Source of the DNA: Turnera subulata
Lineage: Eukaryota > Streptophyta > Magnoliopsida > Malpighiales > Passifloraceae
Reading direction: 5' to 3'
NCBI GenBank assembly: GCA_028386065.3
Contig: JAKUCV010005477.1
Coordinates: 1 to 64,000 of the forward strand
DNA length: 64,000 nt
Position numbers and translations under genes: made by a program. Positions 11,485 through 22,402 of the stretch are shown in pieces. Position 1 is the stretch's first letter. Every line of letters starts with the position of its first letter. The notes below the pieces were generated by a model. It ran no database searches, was not told the origin of the DNA, and worked only from the letters and a program-made list of their open reading frames with translations.

Positions 11485-13824
11485 GGACTAAAGCGTTTTT
11501 TGGTCCCTGTGTAAGGCCTCAAAGTTGGTTTTCATCCCTGTGTAGGATTTTGGCTAGTTTACATCCCTCCGTTCGACCCCTTTGGATTGTGTTGATCTCT
11601 CCGGCCAAATCCCGGCCAAAACCGCTGACGTGGCACATTTTCCGGTGCCACATCAGATTTATGGGACTCACATGTCAGGGTTTAACCTAAAACCGACCCA
11701 GTTCCACCCGACCCCGTTTCTTCCAACCGGTTAACCCGACAAAAATATCCCAACCCACAATTTTTTAACCTTTTAGTTTAAATATCTAAATATAATCTTT
11801 ATTCTTAAATTAATTTTTTTAATTAAATTTTCACACATCCCAATTTTTTGCACCCTTAGAATGGTTTCCAAATATAATTTTTTTAACACTTCATAAATTT
11901 TTTTGTGAGCAAATTCATAATTTGTTTATCTATTACCCAAATTAAATTAAAAAAATATATTTATACTTTATCTTTCTCTTTTCTTTTTCTTTTTCTCTCT
12001 TTTTTCTTTTCTTTTCTTTTTCTTTTTCTTTTCTTTTTTTCTTTTTCTTTTCCTTTTTCTTTTCTCTCTTTCTTTTTTTCTTTCCTCTCTTTATTTTTTT
12101 CTTTTCTTTTTCTTTCTCTTTTCTTTTTTTCCTTTCCTTTTCTTTTCTCACTTTCTTTTTTTTCTTTTCTTTTTCTTTCTCCTCATCACCCCCCCTGCCC
12201 CAAATCCCCGACCCCTTCCTCCAACTCTTCCACAACCGCCTTGTCCGTCATCGCCGCCACCAGTTCACCCTCTGCCTCTCCTCGCTGTTGGGCCGTCATG
12301 GTTGTCGCGTGGGTAAGTCGCCGGAGTCGGCCCTCTTTCTCCTTCCTCACGCGCTCGACGCTGCCATCTTCCTTTCCTCCTCCACCTCGCCGTCTCTATC
12401 TCCTTCCTCCGCACTCGCAAGCGTCGCCGCCAGTGGAAGCCGGACACGACACCATTAAGACGTCACTATCCTCTGTTCACTCTCGCCTCGATCTACCACC
12501 GACCGCCAGTGGCCGCGCCTCGATCGCCCAGCATCAAGAGCCATCGCTCTTGGTGTCACCGATTCCTACAAGCTCAATAATCGTTGTTGGAGGTTGCTTT
12601 ACCAATTATAGAAATAAAAGCTGTTTCCAGTTTCCATCCCCAAAAATCAAGTCGCTTTACAAAGTTATAAAAGCTCGATCGTATCGACTCCGATCTGCTG
12701 CTTACCGTCGCTCACCGCGTGTAGTGTGGGTAAGGCTTGACGATGATCTTTGTCTCTCTAACTTCTGCTCCTGGTTTTCTATCCTTTAACTCGATTCTTG
12801 TCTTTTGTTGTTTTGTGTTCTCCGTTTGTGGCTCTGTGTTGTTGAATCGGGCGTGGTTTTGGTCGTTCTTTGAAGGTGGTTGGATGGAGTTGATGCTGTT
12901 ACTGTGGTCGTGGGTGTTGGTTTTGTGGGTGGTTGACACCGTCGTTTGGTGGAGCTCCGGACATCAGTGGACGACAACGATGGCAGTTGTTTGGATTGCT
13001 GTGGTGATGACCGGTTGGTGGTGGAGTTTGGGCGGGGACGGTGCGGGAAGGAGGAAGGGACGGCGGTGGGGAGGGAGGAGGAGGATGAATTAAAATTTAT
13101 GGAAAAAGAAAAAATAATTAAAATTTGTGAAAAAAGGAATTTGTGGAGTTCTTAATTTATCCTTTAATTTGGGATGGAATTAATGAGTATTGACAATTTG
13201 TAATCAACATTAAAATTTTGGGTAAAAGAAAAGATAATAAAGAAAAGGAAAAAAGGAATAGTTTTTTCTTTTTTAGTGAAGAGAAAATGAATAGTGCATC
13301 TTCGTTATTATTTGTTTCTAAAAATTTTAATCGAAATAATTTTAATGTTTGTTCTTCTTTTTTTCTTTTTTTTAATGTTTGTTCTCATTAAGAAAACAAT
13401 TTTTGGATTCTTTAAAATAATTCCCCTTCCAAGATCCCAAAATTTTTGAAAAAAGGTAAAAAAAGAAAAATGGGAAAAAAAAGAAAAAAAGAAGTGTAAA
13501 TCAAATTTTGGGAAAAAGAGAAAAAGAATCAAATTTTGAGAAAAAGAGAAAAAGGGAAAAAGAATAAAAAATCTAGACAAGTGGGTCAATGGGGTTGGCG
13601 AACGGGTCGGGTGGGGCTGGTTTTTTGTTTTTGGTTTAACCCTGACATGTGGGCCCCACAAAGCTGACGTGGCGCCTAAAAATTGCCAAATCAGCCATTT
13701 TCGCCGGATTTCGGCCGGACTGACCAAAAGGGATGAACGGAGGGATGTAAACTGGCCAAAATCCTACACGGGGATGAAAACCAACTTTGAGGCCTTACAC
13801 AAGGACAAAAAAACGCTTTAATCC
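11485..13824. mobile_element. Mutator-like element, Pack-MULE candidate
   Basis: Terminal inverted repeats of about 240 bp: 11485 onward (GGACTAAAGCGTTTTTTGG) pairs with 13824 backward (GGATTAAAGCGTTTTTTTG), and the match extends through CAAAGTTGGTTTTCATCCC to about 11735 and 13575. A perfect 10-bp target duplication ATATTTTTTT lies at 11475-11484 and 13825-13834. No transposase is present. The interior is a CT-rich tract (11965-12185), a GC-rich exon-like block (12185-12560) with splice-donor-like GGGTAAG at 12310 and 12728, and a G-rich part to 13090. GC-rich non-transposon cargo between Mutator ends is what defines a Pack-MULE. The source gene is not recognised. Confidence 0.75.
11961..12185 (+). 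repeat. CT-rich low-complexity tract
   Basis: About 225 bases almost wholly of C and T in TTTTCTTTTC-like units, inside the Mutator-like element. The long open frames across it on both strands are caused by composition and have no domain content. Confidence 0.85.
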
Positions 13825-13834
13825 ATATTTTTTT

Positions 13835-14175
13835 TAATTCTCGTGACTTTTGTCTTAATCTATCTCCACCACCATCTAGCATGGTTGCCCAGAGTTGGGC
13901 ATTCTAGAATTAACAATTTATCCTTCTTTGTAATAACTTATCCTTGTCTGCAATAAACAACCAAATGGCTCACTAATATGGGATTTAATGCACAATCAGG
14001 AGGGATGGTTTTGTACATTGTTAGGTCGAGTATGTAATCTGTCCAACTAGTGGTGATATTGAAGGATTTGTTTTTTGATAGAACAGTACTAGTTTTACTA
14101 AAACATTAGAGAGCAAGAACTACATGGAGTTTAAGGCAGGTTAAAAGTGAAAGGATGAGGAGGGAGGGAAGGATG
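13835..14175. other. Short intergenic stretch
   Basis: Nothing gene-like is seen between the Mutator-like element and the copia element. Positions 13914-13955 contain two near copies of AA(C/T)TTATCCTT. Confidence 0.5.
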
Positions 14176-14180
14176 GTTTA

Positions 14181-14392
14181 TGTTATGAAAAATGTGTGAA
14201 TGTTAGTTGTACTACCTACTTAAACAGTACCCTCACCTCATCAGTTTTTTTTCCAATATATTGTACCATTCACTCTGGCTTGTTTTAAGCCTACTGAGAA
14301 TGAATATGAGCTCTCTTCCTGCTCTTCCTCTTCTTCTGCTCTTCTTCTGCTTTCTTCAATAAACAACAGTTTTAAACACTAATTTCTTAACA
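14181..14392 (+). repeat. 5' LTR of copia element A
   Basis: Starts TGTTATG, ends TTCTTAACA. Its pair is at 19714-19924. Confidence 0.88.
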
Positions 14393-14469
14393 CATTATCA
14401 GCACGATAACGACTCTACCTAGTGCAGGAAAAACCAAAGCTGAAAAATGAAAAAAACAAAACAAAGGAT

Positions 14470-14950
14470 GAACAGTGGCGTCACCTCCCGAGCTCCTATT
14501 ACTGTTCACCCGTAAGGGATCCACGCCGCCGTTCGTCTCACCGCCACCATCGGTCCCTTCACCTCACCGTCGCCGACCTGATGCCGTCTTTCCCCGTCAT
14601 AGCCGCCGCCGGACGCGCCGCCAGGAGAAGAAGACCCGACAAGCAACTCGTCGGATCCTCTCCTCCTCGTCGGGTCTCTTCGTCGGATCCATTCTTTCCC
14701 GGGATGCACGTCTGCAGCGTCTTGCTCCTGCCATTGCGTCGCCGTCTGCAACACCGCCTCCAGCGACGCTGAGCCGCCCGCGCCTTCCACCCACCATCGC
14801 CGCGCCGCCGGTTGCAGTCGGGCCATGTCGCGACGCCACCGACGACTGCTGCCACCGCGCCTCGCACCGCCGCATCGCCTCTCTGCCCCGCTCGCGTCCT
14901 CCTCCTCGCTTCGCCTGTCGACCTCACGCCGACCGCCACTGCGAGGTGAG
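14470..14950 (+). other. GC-rich leader of copia A, exon-like
   Basis: Strong GC enrichment against AT-rich flanks, with open frames on both strands rich in Arg, Pro and Ser, ending in a donor-like GAGGTGAGTCG at 14943. Element B carries a related leader on the minus strand at 49975-50400, and the two align in blocks such as GGATCC near an ACTGTTCA motif. It precedes any gag and is probably a structured untranslated leader. The long open frames here (including minus-strand 14506-15390) are not convincing proteins. Confidence 0.45.
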
Positions 14951-15189
14951 TCGTCCATGGGTTGAAGACGACCCGGTTGGTTCTTGGTATGGGTCGGGTT
15001 GACCCGAATGCATAATGGGTTGGAACTATTTGGGCTGGACGCGGGCCTTCTTTTGGCTTGGGTTTTGTACCCGGGCTGGTCCTCCTGGGTTGAGTCCTGG
15101 GCTGGACGCCTGGGTCTTGCTCGGGCTTGGGCTCTGCACCTGGGCTGGTCCTCTTGGGTTGAGTCCTGGGTTGGCCCAGTCCAGAAATT

Positions 15190-15216
15190 TAAAATAATAA
15201 TAATAATAATAATAAT
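15190..15216. repeat. AAT microsatellite
   Basis: About eight AAT/TAA units inside the leader region of copia A. Confidence 0.8.
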
Positions 15217-16329
15217 CAGTAAGTATAAAAAAATGATTATATTTCTGGAATTGAAATAATAATTTTGGTAATTATATATTATTATTATTGCTGAAAGATT
15301 TATCGAGTAAGCGTATATTATGCTATTATTATTGCTGAAAGATTTATCGAGTAAGCATATATATTTTATTTTATAATGTTTTATTTTCATTTTATATCTT
15401 TTATTATTACTGTTATTATGAAACTTGATTTGGAGGCCCTTGAAATTTTCGAAAGAAATTTGTCAAGGGCGCTGAAATGCATTTAAATGCTAATAGTCTG
15501 GAAGACGCAATAAAAAAGAAAGATAAAGCAAAGACTGGATGTCTTACTGTCAAAAGATCTTGCAGATCTTTAAATAAAAATTTGAAGAAAAATATGACCA
15601 CCAGAAGATAGATATTATATGACCACCAGAAGATGGATATTATATGACCACCAGAAGATGGATATTCTCCCAAAATCTTATTACAAGTGTATGTATATAA
15701 GGTTGCAAGATTTTAAATCTTGGCACAAATATTTCGAATAAGGTCTTTGATGATACTGAGTGGAGAATATATTATTAATGCTGATATGAAATTTATTTTT
15801 ATGCATCATATATGCTCCTGCAGTAGCAATATGGTGAAAAAAAATTATGAAATATTTGATTTAAACCCATGCCTGATTGTGGCAGAACGGAGTAACAAGC
15901 TACAAATAAAAGAAATTATTATGGATCCCGTCGAATTGACTCTGCCATTCCCTAAAGCGAATGAGACAACATAATTATAATTATGCCTGTGGCCGTGGAC
16001 ATAGATGAAATTATTCTAATTAGTATGACCATGATGTTTGGATATTGATTCTTATCTTACTTACCTTGATGGTGCAAACCAATATATATTGACTAATTTT
16101 ATTTTATGTCTAGCTTTATCATATCATTATGTGCTATATTTTATTACATTATGTTTATTTTACAGCATGTTATAACTGCTAAATTTTTAATGTGAACATG
16201 AAACTACCGTTTCTAGAATAATGACTCGGGCATTTGTCCTGGAGACAATGCAATAACATATTCCGTATTTAATAAACAGAGATTATTCATAAGTAACATA
16301 TGATAGTAAAATCTCAAAATGAGAAGAAG

Positions 16330-16590
16330 ATTAATATGCTCTAGAAGAGCACAAGTTTACAATGCTCTAGAAGAGTATATATTTTTGAGCTCCAGAAGAG
16401 CATAACTTTCACTATACTTTAAAAAAGTATATAAGCTCTGGAAGAGCACAAGTTTTACTATGCTCTTGAGGAGCATATATTTAAGCTCAAGAAGAGCACA
16501 AGTCTTATTCCAGAATAATATGCTCCGGAAGAGTAAAATGTTTATGCTCTGGAAGAGCTTGAATTTTATTATACTCCTGAAGAGCAAAAT
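16330..16590 (+). repeat. Array of about ten short stem-loops in copia A
   Basis: Spaced every 25-30 bases are units of the form GCTCTAGAAGAGC. The arms change together: GCTC with GAGC, TACTTT with AAAGTA, ATGCTC with GAGCAT. The middle AGAAG/GGAAG is steadier. Copia B carries the same feature at 48590-48715. It lies between the leader and the integrase-side coding relic, and its frames contain stops. Confidence 0.7.
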
Positions 16591-16754
16591 TTTTCCTACT
16601 TACAATAATTAATGAATATTATGTTGAGACAATAAGTGAAAGAGATATTGAATATCTCCATATAAAAAAAGGCTATTGCCGCAGGTAACAAACAAGTTGT
16701 GAAAAGTCTACTTGAATATACTGTACTACATAAATATTCGAGTTAATAAAAGTT

Positions 16755-16915
16755 ATCGTATCCAACTTGAAGCTGGCACATTGAAGCCTGAAGCTTGCAC
16801 ACAACAGCCTGAAGCTGGTACACAATAGCCCGAAGCTGACACTAGCCTGGAGCTAGCAAATAATTTTTCCTAAGTTATTAAATACACAGTTTGCACACCT
16901 CGAAGCTGAGATCAA
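16755..16915 (+). repeat. Second short-repeat array, GAAGCT motif, in copia A
   Basis: Six or so irregular copies of AGCCTGAAGCTNGCACA follow the stem-loop array. Scattered copies (CATAAAGCCTGAAGCTC) recur near 19105-19190. Element B has matching copies in the opposite orientation around 47290-47390. Confidence 0.6.
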
Positions 16916-16922
16916 CTAGAAA

Positions 16923-19600
16923 TTGGCTAGTGGATATCTTGTTTGGCATGACTGGTTGGACCATCCCGGATCAATAATGATGCGTAGAGTTATTGAAAAT
17001 TTATTTGGTCATTCATTAAAAAACGAGAAGCTTTTACAATCAATGAATTTCCATGTGTTTACTTGTTGTGTAGGAAAATTAATTATTCGGCTTTCCTATG
17101 ATGAGATTGGCCTAGAATCACCAGCAAGTTTGGAAATAATTCAGGGACATGTACGCGGACTAATAAATCCGCCATGTTGACCATCTAGGTAATTTTATGG
17201 TTTTAATCGATGCATCGACTAGATGGTCTATTATGTGCTTATTAGACGCAATTTGGCATTTTGCGCGCTTATTTTACTAAGCCAATTGCGGGTACACATC
17301 CCTAATTATTTTATGACTATATGTCTTAATAATACTGGTGTATTCCTTTAATGGTTAATGTATATCATTGGAAATAATGGTTGAACATCCTGTAGCTTAT
17401 GTTCATACCTAAAACGATCTGGGTAAATCGCTTATTGAATATTTCCAATTGATTGCAAGACCATTGCTAATGAGATTTAGAACATGGTATTTTACATGCA
17501 GCAATACTTATGTGCATCAAGCCAACAAGTTATCATAAGATCTCCCCATTTAATTGGTTCTTGGTCACGAACCTAGTATCTCCCAACTTCGGACCATTGG
17601 TTGTACAGTATATGTACCTAATGCTCCACCACAGCAAAGTAAAATTGGTCCTTAAAGAAGATTGGGAATATATGTTGGGAATGAATCTCCATCAATTACA
17701 AAATAATTGAAACCAATAACTAGAGATTGAAGATTTATTTACAACAAGATTTGCTTATTGTTAGTTAGATGAAAATGTTTACCCAATATCAGGGGGAGAA
17801 AATAAGCAGCTGGATCAAGATATTACTGAAATGTATTATCAATATATAGTTGTTGATCCTCAAACAAATTAGTGTGAACCTAAAGTTCAAAAGATGATTC
17901 ATTTGCAAATGATTAGTAAGTCAATCACCAGGCATATTTATTGATTTGAAAAGAGTGACCAAAATCTTATATACCAGCTGCAAATGCTCATATTCAAATT
18001 GATGTTCCTGAAGAACGATTAAAGTATGCAAATGAATCTAAAGTGCACCAGAAGCGTGGAATATACTCAGTTCCAAAGAAAACAAAAAAAATTCTAAATA
18101 GAGAAAAAGGAGCAAAGAGATAAGATGGCCCCAGTAAAAAAATAAGACCTCTAGTAGAGGTTCAAATTAAAAGTCCTCAAGAAAAGAAAAATCCTCTAGA
18201 AGAGGTTTCTGACATAATTGATAAAGTTCCAAAAAAGTAACTCAGGTACCTGAAATAAATGAAAATGATGAGATCTCGATTAATTATACTGTGTCAGGAA
18301 CAAGATGGAACCGACGTGAAATAACCGTCGACGAAATTTTTTTTGCATATAACATAGTGCTAAATATTATGAAAGAAAATGAGGATCATGAACCTACATT
18401 TGTTGATGAATGTAAGCGCAGAATGATTGGCAAAAATAGAGAGATATAATTAAGGCTGTGTTAGACTCGCCTGTGAAGCGAGCAATTTTCGGACTTGTAG
18501 TCCGTACACCAGATGGTGTAGAACCGGTCGATTGTAAATAGGTATTTGTGGGAAAAGAAAATCATAATAGTGAGATACAAAGCACGGGTCATCGCATAAG
18601 ATTTTATCCAAACGACCTGGTATTAATTATGAGGAGATATACTCCCCTATGGTGGATGCAATTATTTTCGATATTTAAGTCTGGCAATATATGAAAAAAA
18701 TTAGAAATACATATAATGGATTCTGTTACAGCCTATTCTTATGGATCCATAAGTCATGACATATGCATGAGAATCCTTGAAGGATTCAAGTTGCTTGAAG
18801 CAACTAATTCCCGGGAATATACAAAATTAAGTTGAACTTTATATAGTTTGAATCAAATAGGGTATCTATAATGATTCTTGCATATATACTTTATGTGTTT
18901 TAATTAATCCATGTGTGAATTAATTATTATCACTGTTGATGATTAATGATTTAGATACTATTATTGTGATCTAAATATTATTGGAACTCCTGAAGAAGTT
19001 TCCAAATGCCGTGCTATATCTTAAGATAGAATTTGAGATGAAAAATTTCATAAAAGAATTAGATTGGTCCTGAAGTACCCTATCAAAGTATAATTTATCT
19101 TGCTAGTAACATGAAGCTTGAAGCTTTGCCATAAACTTTTAGTAAAATATCTTTTCACTCTAATTTTTCCATAAAGCCTGAAGCTCTCCATTATCTTGGG
19201 GTATAATGGACAAGCAATTATTTTAACCTTGTGAGTCCAAGGAGAATATAGTTTGTTTTGCAGGTGCAGGTCATTGATATGATCCACATAAAGCGCAAGT
19301 AGATGCCTGAAGTATCATGGCAAGCACAAAACAAAGTATCGTTGCTACCACTTCAAATAATGCATAAATTGTAGTTATACACGAAGCCAGCCGAGACTGT
19401 GCTAGGCTAAGTTCGATGATGTAGACACTCAAGATTCATATGGATAAGATAGCAAGGAGGATGCTCCAACGACGATTCATGAAGATAATACTGCCTACAT
19501 TGCAGATGTAACCAAAGGTTGACAAAGAAGATTAGCATGTGATGACATCAAGAAATCACAAAAGGCCAAAATGAGGGGGAGTAGAATACGCACTGCACTC
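16923..19600 (+). pseudogene. Copia pol relic (integrase, RT) of element A
   Basis: Positions 16947-17180 encode the pre-integrase/zinc-binding region (VWHDWLDHPGSIMMRRVIEN, then IGLESPASLEIIQG). Positions 17195-17480 continue into the integrase core in broken frames. Positions 18575-18690 carry the RT segment matching the KARV...QRPGINYEEIYSP type, and 18775-18880 the EGFKL...LYSLNQIG segment. Frameshifts and stops occur throughout, so no active protein is possible. No RNase H block could be traced with confidence. Confidence 0.75.
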
Positions 19601-19713
19601 TTTTTTCCTTCACCAAGTTTTTATCCCACTGGATTTTTCTTGGTAAGGTTTTTAATGAGGCAGTTATTCCAAAAGCGTATTCTATTCAAAGTACAATGAC
19701 ATTCAAGGGGGAG

Positions 19714-19924
19714 TGTTATGAAAAACGTGTGAATGTTAGTTATACTACCTACCTAAACAGCACCCTCACCTCATCAGTTTTTTTCCTATATATTGTACCA
19801 TTCACTCTGGCTTATTTTAAGCCTACGGAGAATGAATATGAGCTCTCTTCATGCTCTTCCCCTTCTCCTGCTCTTCTCTTGCTTTCTTCATTAAACAACA
19901 GTTTTAAACGCTAATTTCTTAACA
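19714..19924 (+). repeat. 3' LTR of copia element A
   Basis: Preceded by the polypurine tract, ends CTTAACA, followed by the GTTTA duplication. Confidence 0.88.
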
Positions 19925-19930
19925 GTTTAA

Positions 19931-20195
19931 TGGGATTTTTGGTCCTAGCCTCTTTATTTGAATATAGTCAATGTACTAATTTTTTATGAATTCTGATCCT
20001 TGTACTATCCTATTGTCATTAAATTTGGTACCCGAGACATATGTTAGCCTGGAATTCCATATCAAGGGGAGAATTCAACCAATCGCAAATTAGCATCTGT
20101 CTCTAAGTACCAAATTAAGCAAAAATGGGTAGTATAAAGACCAAAATTTAATGCAATAACCACATTTAAAAAATGAGGAGGGACCAAAAATCCCA
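19931..20195. mobile_element. 265-bp MITE
   Basis: Terminal inverted repeats TGGGATTTTTGGTCC and its exact complement, flanked on both sides by TTAA (19927-19930 and 20196-20199). No coding potential. Copia A inserted into its left target site: the GTTTA duplication of copia overlaps the MITE's TTAA. Confidence 0.7.
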
Positions 20196-20214
20196 TTAAC
20201 CCTAAAGAAAATGA

Positions 20215-20420
20215 GAGTAGAATCAGAATAGTAAATTTTCATTTGATGAAAATCTGAAGTTCTTGAACATTCAAGCTTTGTCAAGGAGTCCGTAAAGGAG
20301 TTAGAGCTTCTTGTAGAATGGACAAAAATCACATAATGGAACTTCATGAGCTTCCCAAACTCTAAAAATTCTAAAAGACATAAGAGAATATGAAAAGGAT
20401 CATGCTTCAAGGACAGTATA
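20215..20420 (-). pseudogene. LINE-type RNase H fragment
   Basis: The minus strand reads HYVIFVHSTRSSNSFTDSL followed by TKLECSR, the pattern of the last RNase H strand in plant LINE ORF2 and related genes (basic HV.R..N..AD.LAK). Catalytic positions upstream are not visible. It is a fragment only, and other RNase H-like genes could give the same short match. Confidence 0.4.
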
Positions 20421-20564
20421 AATCCTTTATCAACTGATTTTTTGAATAACCTTTGGCGAATCCAAGGATTTCACCAATTTTCCAGATGGACTCAATATGA
20501 TAAGTATAATCACCTAAAGTGATAGGAGAGATGGGTGATGATATATGGACTGAAGGCAAGGGAG

Positions 20565-22135
20565 TGATAAGAATATAGGATTACATAAATGTGATTGTAA
20601 TATACTTCTTCATTGTATATCTCATTTTTGGATGACTCTCATCTTGAGTAAATATATACAAACCAGGACTGTAAAATATGAGCATCCTGTGTACTTTTGT
20701 TCATGGTAGCGGATCCATTTTCTTTCTTTTGTGAAGTCTAAACACCATGTCTACTAATGTTTCCACCCAATCTTTTACTACTTCTTCTTCTACCTCTTCT
20801 TCCTCCTCGTCCTTACCTGCCTCTCTTCATTCTATAGTCCATTCTGTGTTGAGTGTTAGCAACATCAAGAATTATGTTCCCGCCACTATTGATTTTTCTA
20901 TTTTCTTAGTATGGCAGAGTCTGCTTTATACCGTCTTTTAGTCTCACCAGGTAACTAGCCATGTTGACGGCTCATGTGCACCACCCTTATCCTCTGCTCC
21001 CTCTGACGAACCTAACACACCACGCAACCCAACCCGGCCTATGCTCAATGGAACCAAATCGATAATACCATTGTGTCTTGGATCTATGCCACTGTCTCTC
21101 CTAATATTCTTCAACATATTGTATGTCCTGGTTTGTTGCAAACTGCACGAGATGTTTGGTTGGCAATGGAAGCTTTGTTTCACGATCATGTTCATGCTAG
21201 GTACATGGAGTATAGGTCTACATTTGTTCAGTCTAAAGAGAGGTCTAGGTATATTTCTGAATATCTTCAGTCAATCCGCAGTCTTGCTGATAGTTTAGAA
21301 TCTATAGGTCGAGGTTTAGGTGACGATGATGTTGTGTTACAGATATTGGATGGTTTACCAGATGAGTACTCTGATTTTGTCACTATGATGTCTAATAAAA
21401 ATCCTCTTCCCTCCTATTACGAGCTACGCTTGGCTTTACTCGCTCATGAGTCGCGTCTTGGTAAGGCTCGAGTGTCTTCTGCATCTGTTGATTCCTCACA
21501 GGCCTTGTTTGCTTCTTCTCGTGGTCGTGGCAATCGAGGCAGTTATAACAAAAACCGTGGTGGCTGAGGAGATGGTTTTCAACCACACCCTCCTTATAAC
21601 TCTAAGCCTTATAATCCTCAATCACATTCCTCTAAATCCTATAATCCTTCTTTTTCTTCTCTACGACCTCCTTCTTCCTCCCCACGTCCACGACCTCCCT
21701 CTGTGCTTGGGCCGGCACCAGTGCGCTGTCAGCTCTGTGACGGTTACCAACACACGCCAAGCACTACCCCCAGTGTGTCTCCTCTTTTGCAGGGATGCAT
21801 GATGCTTCTTCCTCGGGTGAGTCTTCTTTAGGGCCGGTTTGGTACGCTGATTCTGGTGGCACCAGCCACATCACTAATGACCCATCTAATCTTGATTCCT
21901 TCTCTGATTATTTTGGTCCTCACTCTGTTCAGGTGGGAGATGGTACGTTTTTCCCTATTACACATATTGGTTTCAAGGTTTTTCAAATTGGTGATTCTTC
22001 CTTTCGCTTATGTGATGTTTTGGTTGTTTCTCTTCTTACAAAGAATTTGATTTTTATCAAGCGTTTTGCAACTGAAGATAGTTTTGTTATTGTTTTTTTG
22101 ATTTCCATGGTTTTTCTGTGAAGGACATGCACTTC
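20565..22135 (+). mobile_element. Copia fragment D: LTR end, gag and protease start
   Basis: A probable 5' LTR (about 20565-20703) ends TTTTGTTCA and is followed by the primer-binding site TGGTAGCGGATCC. Gag starts at ATG 20747 (Ser/Thr-rich N-terminus) and continues after a frame change at 21075-21567 with the UBN2-type gag core (TARDVWLAMEALFHDH, YLQSIRSLADSLESIG, LDGLPDEYSDFV). A worn zinc-knuckle region (CQLCDGYQH) is near 21740. Positions 21795-22121 carry the protease-start motif WYADSGGTSHIT. A frameshift lies in the T run near 22090. Integrase, RT and 3' LTR are absent. The primer-binding site and gag style resemble copia C. Confidence 0.75.
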
Positions 22136-22402
22136 CACCATCAACAGATTCGTTGCAGTGATACTCTATTATCACCACACAAAGTGTAGGAAGCAGTGGA
22201 ATAAGTACTATAGGAAACATGATTTTGTCCAACATATTTGACAAATCCAGCCTAAGCCAAAAGACCGAGGGTTACTAGTAGTTTATAATCTTAGATAAAC
22301 CTTAATCTTTTTAGTTATTTACTCTAAAAACTACTAAATACATTCATAGTAAGTTATAAACTTTTACCCGTCATTCCTACACTCCTCACAATATGGTATT
22401 CA

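Larger units (their letters stand above)
14181..19924 (+). mobile_element. Copia element A, full-length but decayed
   Basis: LTRs at 14181-14392 and 19714-19924 begin TGTTATG and end CTTAACA. The target duplication is GTTTA (14176-14180 and 19925-19929). A primer-binding region (ATTATCAGCACG) follows the first LTR, and a polypurine tract (CAAGGGGGAG) precedes the second. By eye the LTRs differ at roughly 13-15 of about 212 positions, so this is older than copia elements B and C. The interior has a GC-rich leader, hairpin and short-repeat arrays, and a broken pol. It is the same family as copia element B (44451-50681). Confidence 0.9.

Noticed and set aside
11905..12789. A 294-codon open frame on the plus strand
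   Set aside because: Its first third is a CT-rich tract giving Phe/Ser/Leu runs, and the rest is GC-rich cargo of a Mutator-like element. No domain is visible.
14506..15390. A 294-codon open frame on the minus strand, and shorter frames on the plus strand
   Set aside because: These frames come from the GC-rich leader of copia A. Open frames on both strands, an Arg/Ala/Pro bias and a low-complexity end argue against a protein.
16330..16590. A CRISPR-like array
   Set aside because: The units are self-complementary, imperfect, without unique spacers of constant length, and lie in a plant retrotransposon.
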